From contig JAFYRQ010000052.1 of assembly GCA_017546885.1 (NCBI GenBank), positions 1-5,260 on the forward strand: a stretch of DNA of 5,260 nt. The letters are read 5' to 3'. The translations under genes were made by a program, and so were the position numbers. Positions 1 to 5,260 of this stretch are shown here, piece by piece (within the stretch, counting starts at the first letter, position 1; every line of letters starts with the position of its first letter). The notes beneath the pieces are model-generated. The model was not told where the DNA came from. It made no database searches and worked only from the letters and a program-made list of their open reading frames with translations. The stretch comes from Alphaproteobacteria bacterium (GTDB lineage Bacteria; Pseudomonadota; Alphaproteobacteria; RF32; CAG-239).

Positions 1-189
1 ATGGAAAAAACAGGCTCAAATACAACGGTGGTGTGGAATCCGAATAAAGATTATGCAGAGATGAGTCCGGAGCAATATAAAAACTTTATTTGTGTAGAGC
101 CGGCCAATAACGGAGATTATTTTGTTACACTTCCGGCAAAAGAAAAGCATACGATTTCAATGACTGTAAATGTCAGAAAAATAAAATGA
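1..189 (+). CDS. D-hexose-6-phosphate mutarotase (YeaD-like aldose 1-epimerase), C-terminal fragment
   Basis: This is the last 62 codons of a gene that enters from the left edge and ends in TGA. The segment GSNTTVVWNP followed by EQYKNFICVEPA matches the C-terminal signature of YeaD-type glucose-6-phosphate 1-epimerases (VVWNPW..., then DEY...CVE). Those cytosolic beta-sandwich enzymes interconvert the alpha and beta anomers of hexose 6-phosphates. The Glu of CVEP (visible residue 33) sits about 30 residues from the C-terminus, roughly where I recall the family's catalytic Glu. The catalytic His would lie outside the window. The ATG at base 1 is probably an internal Met: full-length members are close to 300 residues, and no upstream sequence is visible to show a Shine-Dalgarno. 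The motif usually continues NPW(I), whereas here it reads NPN, a small divergence. The family call is fairly good; exact substrate is not determinable. Confidence 0.72.
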   Translation: MEKTGSNTTVVWNPNKDYAEMSPEQYKNFICVEPANNGDYFVTLPAKEKHTISMTVNVRKIK

Positions 190-190
190 T

Positions 191-226
191 AAAAAAACTC
201 GGGATTATTAAGTCCCGAGTTTTTAT
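191..226. terminator. Bidirectional intrinsic terminator between convergent genes
   Basis: The inverted repeat ACTCGGGA (197-204) and TCCCGAGT (213-220) is a perfect 8-bp GC-rich stem. It can be extended inward by a G-U and a U-A pair, leaving a four-base loop. An A-run (191-196) precedes it and a T-run (221-224, then ATTTT) follows, so the hairpin works in both directions. It begins one base after the stop of the leftward-lying (+) mutarotase gene and ends just short of the pheT stop codon (230-232), so one element can end both transcripts. Confidence 0.9.
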
Positions 227-229
227 TTT

Positions 230-2617
230 CTATTGTCTTAAAACGGCATCTGTTTTTTTGCCGACTTCAAGAATAACTTTCTTCATCAAGCCTTCCAATT
301 CTTGATCGGTAAAGCTCTTTTCTTTTGGTTGGAAAGTCAAACCGATAGCAATAGATTTTTTGCCTTCCGGTAAATTTCCGCCTTCAAATACGTCGAAAAT
401 TCGAACATCGACAATATGCTCTTTGTCAGCATTTTTAGCAGCTGAAATGATATTGATAGCCGGAACATCTTTGTTTACGACAAAGGCCAAATCTTTATCA
501 ACAGCTTGCAAACTTGAAAGTTCAAGTTTCTTTTTAGATTTTCCTGCTCCGCCACGAGGCAAAGGAATATTATCCAAAAATACTTCAAATGCCATAACTC
601 GTCCTTTTATGTCATAAGCCTTTAATACGGAAGGATGCAATTCTCCGAAATAAGCCAAAACATTTTTACCTAAACGCAAAGCTCCGCTTCTGCCCGGATG
701 ATAATATTCCGGAGCATCGGTTGTAACTTGTGCATTTTCAAACGGTCCGTTAGCGGCTGCAATAGCTGCTAATGCGTCAGCTTTTGCATCAAAAACATCA
801 TAAGCACGTTCATTACCTAACCAATGTTTTTTAGATGTCATTCCATAACGAATACCTGCAGCAACGGTTCCTTGTTCTTTCGGACGGCGTCCGTAAAATT
901 CCGGGCCGACTTCAAACAATGACAATCCGCTTACACCTCTGGCGATATTATTGCGGGCGCCTATCAATAAATTAGGCAACACCGACGGGCGCATTTCATC
1001 TAATTCGGAAGCAATAGGATTCATCAATAAAACAGGCTCTTTTTCTTTGCGGAAAGGTTTTGCCAATTTTGAATCTGTAAAGCTCCAGGTAACCGTTTCA
1101 AACATTCCACGCAGTGCGAGTTCATGTTTAACAGTAACTACTCTGCTTTGAGTGTCGCTTAAAGTTTGTTTTGGTAATTTATCGTTAGGCAAAGAAACGG
1201 CAGGAATATTATCAAGACCGACCATACGGACAATTTCTTCTACCAGGTCAGCTTCAAACTCAATATCGCCTCGCCAACTCGGAGAAACTGCCTCAACAAC
1301 TTCGCCTTTGTCGGTAAGATTAAAACCGAGAGCAGATAAAATACGAATGATTTCATCTTTGCTTACATCAATTCCTGCCAAAGTTTTAACACGTTCATAA
1401 CGCAATTCAACCGGAGCTGATTTATAATTTTCTTCACCGCAAACAACGATTTCAGAAGCTTCACCGCCACAAATTTCAAGAATGAGAGCAGTAGCATAAT
1501 CCGAACCTAAAATATTTGAATTAGGATCAACCCAACGTTCATAACGATAACGAGAGTCTGATTCAATTTGAAATTTACGACCGGTTCTTGCGATACATTG
1601 CGGTTTGAAAGTAGCACTTTCAAGCAAAACATTTACCGTATCTTCAGAGCAGCCTTTTGACAAACCGCCCATTACACCGCCCAAGCATTGAACTCCTTCT
1701 TCATCACAAATTCCCAAACTTTGAGTATCAAGTTGATATTCTTTTCCTTCCAATGATGTGAAAGCTTCGTTTTCCTCTGCCATTCGTATGGTTAAGTTGC
1801 CGCATAATTTATCAGCATCAAAAACGTGCAACGGACGAGCTAAGTCATAATTGAGATAGTTTGTAACGTCCACCAATGGCGAAATAGAGTGTAATCCGAT
1901 TGCGGACAGTCTGTCTTTCATCCATTTAGGAGTTTCTGCTTTGTTGTTAACTCCTTTAATATAGCGACCTGTATATACGGGACATGCATCAAAATCTTTA
2001 ACTTCAATTTTAATCGGGCAGGGGAAAGATGCCGGGGTTTTATTGATTGTTAAAGGTTTTAATGTTCCCAAACCTGAAGCTGCCAAATCTCTGGCAACAC
2101 CACGAACACCCAAGCATTCTGCACGGTTAGGTGTGATGGCTATTTCGATAACCGGGTCGATATTTAATATTTCGGCAGCAGGGATGCCGATAGGTGTATC
2201 CGCAGGAAGTTCGATAATACCGTTATGATCATCACCGATACCTAATTCTTTTTCGGAACAAAGCATTCCGAAGCTTTCAATTCCACGAATTTTGCCAACT
2301 CCGAGTTTTTCTCCGTAACAAGGAATAACAACACCGACCGGAGCAAAAATACCGATAGTTCCGAGTTTTACATTCGGTGCACCGCAAACAACTTGTAAAT
2401 TTTCTTTGCCGTTATTAACACTCAATAAATGCAAATGGTCTGAATCCGGATGCATTTCACAACTTTCTACTTTTGCGGTAATGAAACCCTCCAAAGCAGC
2501 GGCAGGGTTAAAAATTTCTTCAACTTCCAAACCGATTTGAGTTAAACGTGCAGATATTTCATCAATATTTGCATTTGTATCTAAGTGATCTTTTAACCAA
2601 GATAATGTAAATTTCAT
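230..2617 (-). CDS. pheT: Phenylalanine--tRNA ligase beta subunit
   Basis: This is the beta subunit of the cytosolic (alpha-beta)2 synthetase that charges tRNA-Phe; beta carries tRNA-binding and editing functions. At 795 residues it has the usual full bacterial length. Visible domains, in order, are an N-terminal segment, an EMAP/OB-fold tRNA-binding domain (about 40-150), the B3/B4 editing domain (about 205-390), B5 ending in PSWRGD (445-450) and EADLVEEIVRMVGLDNIP (455-472), a catalytic-like core with YHPGRSG (639-645) and FGELHP (657-662), and the anticodon-binding FDX-ACB domain (about 698-795). Glu333 in LLESATF corresponds to the E. coli editing-site Glu334. The start ATG overlaps the pheS stop as ATGA, with GGAGGA 8 bases upstream. 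The stop is TAG. One oddity is that the usual ERGVDP motif reads ERWVDP (360-365). No frameshift or truncation is seen. Confidence 0.98.
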   Translation of the reverse strand: MKFTLSWLKDHLDTNANIDEISARLTQIGLEVEEIFNPAAALEGFITAKVESCEMHPDSDHLHLLSVNNGKENLQVVCGAPNVKLGTIGIFAPVGVVIPCYGEKLGVGKIRGIESFGMLCSEKELGIGDDHNGIIELPADTPIGIPAAEILNIDPVIEIAITPNRAECLGVRGVARDLAASGLGTLKPLTINKTPASFPCPIKIEVKDFDACPVYTGRYIKGVNNKAETPKWMKDRLSAIGLHSISPLVDVTNYLNYDLARPLHVFDADKLCGNLTIRMAEENEAFTSLEGKEYQLDTQSLGICDEEGVQCLGGVMGGLSKGCSEDTVNVLLESATFKPQCIARTGRKFQIESDSRYRYERWVDPNSNILGSDYATALILEICGGEASEIVVCGEENYKSAPVELRYERVKTLAGIDVSKDEIIRILSALGFNLTDKGEVVEAVSPSWRGDIEFEADLVEEIVRMVGLDNIPAVSLPNDKLPKQTLSDTQSRVVTVKHELALRGMFETVTWSFTDSKLAKPFRKEKEPVLLMNPIASELDEMRPSVLPNLLIGARNNIARGVSGLSLFEVGPEFYGRRPKEQGTVAAGIRYGMTSKKHWLGNERAYDVFDAKADALAAIAAANGPFENAQVTTDAPEYYHPGRSGALRLGKNVLAYFGELHPSVLKAYDIKGRVMAFEVFLDNIPLPRGGAGKSKKKLELSSLQAVDKDLAFVVNKDVPAINIISAAKNADKEHIVDVRIFDVFEGGNLPEGKKSIAIGLTFQPKEKSFTDQELEGLMKKVILEVGKKTDAVLRQ

Positions 2618-3717
2618 CGTGACAATCCTCCGTTATTGCTCAAACCACCGGTCATAGATGATGTATCAAGCGGCACAAAACCATAATGTTTTAACCAACG
2701 TAAATCTGATTCGAAAAATGTACGCAAATCAGGAATACCATATTTAAGCATTGCTAAACGGTCGATACCTACACCAAAAGCAAAACCTTGGTATTCATCA
2801 GGGTCAATGCCTCCGGCACGCAGAACATTAGGATGAACCATACCGCAACCCAAAATTTCTAACCAGTCATCACCTTCACCGATTTTGAGTTCTCCTTTTC
2901 CTTTTTTGCATCCTATATCCATTTCTGCACTAGGTTCTGTAAACGGGAAATATGACGGACGATAACGAACTTTTATATCATCAATTTCAAAAAATGCTTT
3001 TACAAAATCGTACAAACAGCCTTTTAAGTGAGCCATATTTGTTGTCTTATCAATAACCAGTCCTTCAACCTGATGGAACATCGGGGTATGAGTGGCATCA
3101 TAGTCACTGCGATATGTACGTCCCGGAGCAATAATTCTGATTGGTGGTTTCTTTGATTCCATGGTTCTGATTTGGATACCTGATGTATGGGTTCTGACCA
3201 CATAGCTATCATCAAAATCGCTACTGTCCGGATTGGCAACATAAAAAGTATCTTGCATTTGACGAGCAGGGTGGTTAGCCGGCATATTTAAGGCGTTAAA
3301 ATTATGAAATTGGTCTTCGATGTCCGGACCTTCGGCAACTTCAAATCCCATTTGTCCGAAAATGGCAACAACCTCTTCATAAATTTTAGAAACCGGATGA
3401 ATACGACCTTGTATTTCGTTTCTGATTGGCAAAGTTACATCGATTCTCTCATTTGCCAATTTTTGATTCAGTTCCAATGTTTCAAGTTCTTGTTTTTTAT
3501 CGTCAATAGCTGCTTCAATAGCAGATTTCAAAACGTTCAGAGCCTTACCGGTAGCGATTTTTTCTTCTAACGGTAATGCACCTAAGGTTTTCATTTTTTC
3601 CGTAATAGAACCTTTTTTACCTAATACGGAAACTCTAATATCGTCTAAAGCTTTCAAATCCGTTGCAGAACTGATGTTTTGCAAAATCTGGGATTTTAAT
3701 TCTTCTAAATTTTCCAT
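2614..3717 (-). CDS. pheS: Phenylalanine--tRNA ligase alpha subunit
   Basis: This is the catalytic subunit of phenylalanyl-tRNA synthetase (class II), which forms Phe-AMP and transfers Phe to tRNA-Phe together with PheT. The 367 residues begin with a helical, charged N-terminal arm (about 1-95, coiled-coil-like) that in the family contacts tRNA. The catalytic domain follows: GFEVAEGPDIED region (124-135), RTHTS (175-179), motif 2 around GRTYRSDYDATHTPMFHQ (199-216), FPFTEPS (257-263), GCGMVHPNV (290-298) and motif 3 GFAFGVGIDRLAML (311-324, Arg320). Ala313 matches the E. coli Ala294 amino-acid-pocket position. After the normal end (WLKHYGF) comes a roughly 20-residue tail with two GGLS copies, a tail type I associate with alphaproteobacteria. 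The start is supported by GGGGA about 6 bases upstream. A strong hairpin lies just upstream, between this gene and rplT. Confidence 0.98.
   Translation of the reverse strand: MENLEELKSQILQNISSATDLKALDDIRVSVLGKKGSITEKMKTLGALPLEEKIATGKALNVLKSAIEAAIDDKKQELETLELNQKLANERIDVTLPIRNEIQGRIHPVSKIYEEVVAIFGQMGFEVAEGPDIEDQFHNFNALNMPANHPARQMQDTFYVANPDSSDFDDSYVVRTHTSGIQIRTMESKKPPIRIIAPGRTYRSDYDATHTPMFHQVEGLVIDKTTNMAHLKGCLYDFVKAFFEIDDIKVRYRPSYFPFTEPSAEMDIGCKKGKGELKIGEGDDWLEILGCGMVHPNVLRAGGIDPDEYQGFAFGVGIDRLAMLKYGIPDLRTFFESDLRWLKHYGFVPLDTSSMTGGLSNNGGLSR
2626..2631 (-). promoter_or_regulatory. pheT Shine-Dalgarno embedded in the pheS coding end
   Basis: On the minus strand GGAGGA lies 8 bases before the pheT ATG. 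The same six bases are the two Gly codons (GGA GGA) of the second GGLS copy at the PheS C-terminus. Together with the ATGA stop/start overlap this suggests translational coupling, which fits the equal amounts of alpha and beta needed for the heterotetramer. Confidence 0.85.
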
Positions 3718-3741
3718 AAAATTTCCCCGTTGTTTAAATAT

Positions 3742-3780
3742 AAAAAGAGTCTGGCTCGATTGCTCAAGCAGACTCTTTTT
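3742..3780 (-). terminator. Intrinsic terminator or attenuator between rplT and pheS
   Basis: On the plus strand AAAAAGAGTCTG (3742-3753) and CAGACTCTTTTT (3769-3780) form a perfect 12-bp inverted repeat. In the minus-strand transcript the stem can continue, past one bulged base (3754), with CUUG (3768-3765) pairing to CGAG (3758-3755), including one G-U pair, around a six-base loop. The descending arm ends in five U and is followed by AUAUUU, as expected of a Rho-independent terminator for transcripts leaving rplT. The structure begins about 20 bases after the rplT stop and ends about 24 bases before the pheS ATG. It therefore probably lets only part of transcription through to pheST. No Phe-codon leader peptide is seen, so regulated attenuation is unproven. 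An A8/T8 run on the other side would also allow termination in the plus direction, but no plus-strand gene is present there. Confidence 0.85.
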
Positions 3781-3800
3781 TTTGCATTTTTAAAAATTGC

Positions 3801-4157
3801 TTATTTCAAAGCGTCCTTAGCTTGCGCAACTAACTTGGCAAACGCCTCGGGCTCTTTTAATGCGATATCAGCCAACACTTTACGATCAAGCTCAATACCT
3901 GCTTTGTTGAGCCCGTTCATAAATCGGGAGTATGTCATATCGTTGAGTCTTGTTGCAGCACTAATACGTTGAATCCAGAGTGAGCGGAAGTTTCTCTTCT
4001 TAACACGTCTGTCACGGTAAGCATATTGCAAACCTTTTTCAACTTTTTCAATAGCAACTCTGAATACATTTTTCGAACGACCGCGATAACCTTTCGCCAT
4101 TTCAAAAATCTTTTTGTGACGAGCACGAGCCGTTACACCTCTTTTAACACGAGACAT
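3801..4157 (-). CDS. rplT: 50S ribosomal protein L20
   Basis: L20 is a primary 23S rRNA-binding protein needed early in 50S assembly. The 118 residues are the normal length. The extended basic N-terminus (SRVKRGVTARARHKK) and the GYRGRSKNVFR (23-33), YAYRDRRVKKRNFRSLWIQRI and YSRFMNGLNKAGIELDRKVLADIA stretches are family hallmarks, and the sequence reads as alphaproteobacterial. It starts at ATG (minus strand 4157) with AGGAGG 8 bases upstream and ends in TAA. Only 12 bases separate it from the rpmI stop, and the two are almost always co-transcribed. In E. coli and Bacillus, L20 represses this operon by binding leader mRNA. Whether it does so here is not shown, although the leader upstream of rpmI is structured. 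Confidence 0.98.
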   Translation of the reverse strand: MSRVKRGVTARARHKKIFEMAKGYRGRSKNVFRVAIEKVEKGLQYAYRDRRVKKRNFRSLWIQRISAATRLNDMTYSRFMNGLNKAGIELDRKVLADIALKEPEAFAKLVAQAKDALK

Positions 4158-4165
4158 CTAACTAT

Positions 4166-4172
4166 CCTCCTA
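4166..4172 (-). promoter_or_regulatory. rplT Shine-Dalgarno overlapping the rpmI stop codon
   Basis: The minus strand reads TAGGAGG, in which TAG is the rpmI stop and AGGAGG is a perfect Shine-Dalgarno 8 bases before the rplT ATG. Ribosomes finishing L35 end on the L20 ribosome-binding site, which suggests coupled translation. Confidence 0.9.
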
Positions 4173-4367
4173 CAAATATGGCAAAAATTGTTTAACGATT
4201 TTAACATCACTGGTATCAACCAAAGTTGTACCGCGAGCTTGTCTTTTCATTTTCTGTGTTTTGCAGAAGAGACAGTGTCTCTTTTTGGCAAAATTTCTTT
4301 TCAATTTGCCTGTTCCTGTAACGCTGAAGCGTTTTTTAACGGAACTTTTAGTTTTCATTTTTGGCAT
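4170..4367 (-). CDS. rpmI: 50S ribosomal protein L35
   Basis: L35 is a small, very basic protein of the large ribosomal subunit. The 65-residue length and MPKMKTKSSVKKRFSVTGTGKLKR start, with KRH (29-31) and the FLPYL C-terminus, are diagnostic of the family. It is the first gene of the rpmI-rplT-pheS-pheT operon. Upstream of the ATG (minus strand 4367) the Shine-Dalgarno AAGGGAAG supports this start. The stop is TAG. infC, the common upstream partner in many bacteria, is absent: the next gene is a divergent glycosyltransferase and rpmI has its own promoter. Cys32 and Cys35 form a CxxC pair right after His31, which is not a general feature of L35 and could be metal-binding or incidental. Confidence 0.97.
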   Translation of the reverse strand: MPKMKTKSSVKKRFSVTGTGKLKRNFAKKRHCLFCKTQKMKRQARGTTLVDTSDVKIVKQFLPYL

Positions 4368-4405
4368 TTTGCTTCCCTTTCTATTAAAATTTGGATGCTT
4401 TAACC

Positions 4406-4436
4406 GGCAACAGGCATGCCTTTTCGCCTGCTAACC
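4406..4436 (-). promoter_or_regulatory. Structured 5' leader hairpin of the rpmI-rplT-pheST mRNA
   Basis: In the minus-strand transcript GGUUAGCAGGC (4436-4426) can pair with GCCUGUUGCC (4415-4406). This gives seven continuous pairs next to the loop, a U-G pair, a one-base U bulge, then two more G-C pairs, around a ten-base loop (4425-4416). It lies within the roughly 75-base leader between the predicted promoter and rpmI. It lacks a following U-run, so it is not a terminator. The position suits autoregulation by L20 or L35, or mRNA stabilisation; this is inferred from position only. Confidence 0.45.
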
Positions 4437-4450
4437 GAACTGAACGACTT

Positions 4451-4479
4451 TTTATATATCACAAAACATTAATTGTCAA
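4451..4479 (-). promoter_or_regulatory. Sigma-70 promoter for the rpmI-rplT-pheS-pheT operon
   Basis: On the minus strand a perfect -35 TTGACA (4479-4474) and a -10 TATAAA (4456-4451, five of six matches) are separated by the optimal 17 bases. AT-rich sequence lies upstream of the -35. Transcription would start near 4444, giving a leader of about 77 bases before the rpmI ATG. The strength suits a ribosomal-protein operon. No other promoter of comparable quality was noticed elsewhere in the operon. Confidence 0.87.
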
Positions 4480-4535
4480 CCGCTTATTCACTATAATTTT
4501 ATATCTTTAGAAGTGTGTTTGCTTTATAATTCTAA

Positions 4536-4585
4536 TAAAAGTTGACTAGTTCTGTTTATCGTTGTATTTTTCAATTAAAAGTTGA
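4536..4585 (+). repeat. Pair of direct repeats (TAAAAGTTGA) flanking the candidate -10
   Basis: TAAAAGTTGA occurs exactly at 4536-4545 and 4576-4585, start to start 40 bases, close to four helical turns. With five flanking bases each, the copies still agree at 13 of 15 positions. The first covers the start of the candidate -35 and the second lies at the predicted start site. A weaker relative (AAAGGTTGA, 4607-4615) covers the Shine-Dalgarno. They could be operator half-sites or simple AT-rich coincidence. Confidence 0.35.
4542..4570 (+). promoter_or_regulatory. Candidate promoter for the glycosyltransferase gene
   Basis: TTGACT (4542-4547, five of six matches to the -35 consensus) and TATTTT (4565-4570, four of six) are spaced by 17 bases. 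Transcription would begin around 4577, about 43 bases before the ATG. A second -10-like TATAAT at 4525-4530 has no convincing -35 at the right distance. In a region this AT-rich, chance matches are common, so this is tentative. Confidence 0.4.
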
Positions 4586-4619
4586 TAACCGATGTTTTAG
4601 TATTAGAAAGGTTGATGTG

Positions 4620-5260
4620 ATGAAAAATCCCGAAATAAGTATAATTATCCCTATTTACAATGTTCAAAACTATCTGGAAAAATGTTTGGATAGTGTGAAA
4701 AATCAAACTTTCAAAAATTGGGAAGCTATATGTGTAAATGACGGTAGTACGGACAATTCTCTCGAGATATTACAACAATATGCCGAAAATGATGAAAGGT
4801 TTGTGGTTATCAATCAAGAAAACGGAGGAGTTTCTTCCGCCAGAAATACCGGACTAAATTCAGCAACCGGAAAATATATAATGTTTTTGGACGGTGATGA
4901 TTTTATTCATCCGCAATGTATGGAAATTGCACATAAAACGATAAAAGATACTGATACAAATGTATGTGATTTTGGTTTTATGCGAGTTGAGGAAAATTGG
5001 GAAGAAAAACATCAGTATTATGATGAAATAATGGATATTAAAATAATGGATACACCTCACAAAGTTTTTGCTCTTGAACATAATAAATCTGTTTTTACTC
5101 TTTGGACAAAGATATACAAGGCAGAATTAGCTAAAAAAATAAAGTTTAATCTAATTCCTATAGGTGAGGATATTTTATACACATATGACTTTTTTAGTAA
5201 TGTGGAACATTATGCGTTGATACAAAATAAATTAATATATTACAGACAACGGAGTGGTTC
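4620..5260 (+). CDS. Family 2 glycosyltransferase, N-terminal part (cut by right edge)
   Basis: The reading frame is open from ATG 4620 for 213 codons to the window end, so the C-terminus is missing. It shows a GT-A fold nucleotide-sugar transferase: EISIIIPIYNVQNYLEKCLDSV (5-26), NDGSTDNS (40-47), ENGGVSSARNTGL (67-79), the metal/nucleotide-binding DxD region FLDGDDF (89-95) and IGEDILYTYDFF (181-192), whose GED carries the usual acidic position of the second half-domain. YYRQRSG at the end resembles GT2 enzymes of capsule, exopolysaccharide and LPS O-antigen clusters. Donor and acceptor cannot be deduced. No membrane segment or signal peptide is visible, so it is probably cytosolic or membrane-peripheral. 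AGAAAGG 8 bases upstream supports this start; an in-frame GTG directly before it is less likely. It is transcribed away from the rpmI operon and is clearly more AT-rich than pheT. Confidence 0.92.
   Translation, partial: MKNPEISIIIPIYNVQNYLEKCLDSVKNQTFKNWEAICVNDGSTDNSLEILQQYAENDERFVVINQENGGVSSARNTGLNSATGKYIMFLDGDDFIHPQCMEIAHKTIKDTDTNVCDFGFMRVEENWEEKHQYYDEIMDIKIMDTPHKVFALEHNKSVFTLWTKIYKAELAKKIKFNLIPIGEDILYTYDFFSNVEHYALIQNKLIYYRQRSG

Noticed and set aside
1..3. ATG at base 1 as a true start of a 62-residue protein
   Set aside because: The peptide matches the C-terminal end of a family of about 300 residues, so the Met is most likely internal and the gene continues to the left.
3304..3570. Plus-strand open frame of 88 codons, and similar frames at 360-617, 951-1400, 2043-2228, 3730-3972 and 4026-4403
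   Set aside because: They lie opposite well-identified pheT, pheS, rplT and rpmI coding sequence, have no recognisable homology, and are antisense shadows.
3736..3766. Internal pheS promoter on the minus strand, TTGAGC with TATATT
   Set aside because: The spacing is 19 bases, the -35 is weak, and the elements fall inside the hairpin and its U-run, whose AT-richness makes a -10 match likely by chance.
3764..3787. Seven-codon mini-ORF (MQKKESA, minus strand) as a pheM-like attenuation leader peptide
   Set aside because: It has no Phe codon and no Shine-Dalgarno, and its codons simply run into the ascending arm of the hairpin.
3718..3800. T-box riboswitch controlling pheST
   Set aside because: The gap is only 83 bases, too short for stem I plus an antiterminator; no T-box sequence is visible, and T-boxes are typical of Gram-positive bacteria.
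4412..4421. Palindrome AGGCATGCCT as an operator
   Set aside because: It lies inside the leader hairpin region downstream of the predicted start site and is a single ten-base palindrome without a second copy, so the hairpin explains it better.
4860..5081. Minus-strand 73-codon frame with hydrophobic stretches
   Set aside because: It is antisense to the clear glycosyltransferase reading frame with its GT2 motifs; the hydrophobicity reflects AT-rich codons on the opposite strand.

Overview
The window looks like ordinary chromosome from a low-GC alphaproteobacterium. The evidence for that lineage is PheT beginning MKFTLSWLKDHLDT, its editing-domain stretch RPLHVFDADK, PheS ending in a Gly-Gly-Leu-Ser tail, and L20 and L35 sequences that read as alphaproteobacterial. 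Hand-counted samples give about 42% G+C in pheT and about 28% in the partial gene at the right edge. AT-rich uncultured or host-associated alphaproteobacteria would fit, but genus and family cannot be read from this window.

Layout, left to right. Bases 1-189 (+) are the C-terminal end of a gene entering from the left, most likely a D-hexose-6-phosphate mutarotase (YeaD-like). A 40-bp gap holding one symmetrical hairpin terminator separates it from pheT, which converges on it from the other strand. Bases 230-4367 (-) are a translation operon transcribed right to left: rpmI (L35), rplT (L20), pheS and pheT (the two subunits of phenylalanyl-tRNA synthetase). Bases 4368-4619 are a divergent intergenic region with a near-consensus sigma-70 promoter and a structured leader for the operon, and a weaker promoter for the rightward gene. 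Bases 4620-5260 (+) are the first 213 codons of a family 2 glycosyltransferase that runs off the right edge.

The four operon genes are closely packed. The rpmI stop codon lies inside the rplT Shine-Dalgarno. pheS and pheT overlap by ATGA, and the pheT Shine-Dalgarno is written into the Gly-Gly codons of the PheS tail. The one break is an 83-base gap between rplT and pheS with a strong intrinsic-terminator-like hairpin and no recognisable Phe-rich leader peptide. That hairpin probably sets the ratio of ribosomal protein to synthetase mRNA.

I found no mobile element, CRISPR array, tRNA or rRNA, and nothing that amounts to a new system. The points most worth a second look are the rplT-pheS hairpin, the rpmI leader hairpin, the duplicated GGLS tail of PheS, an unusual Trp in a conserved PheT motif, and the paired repeats upstream of the glycosyltransferase.
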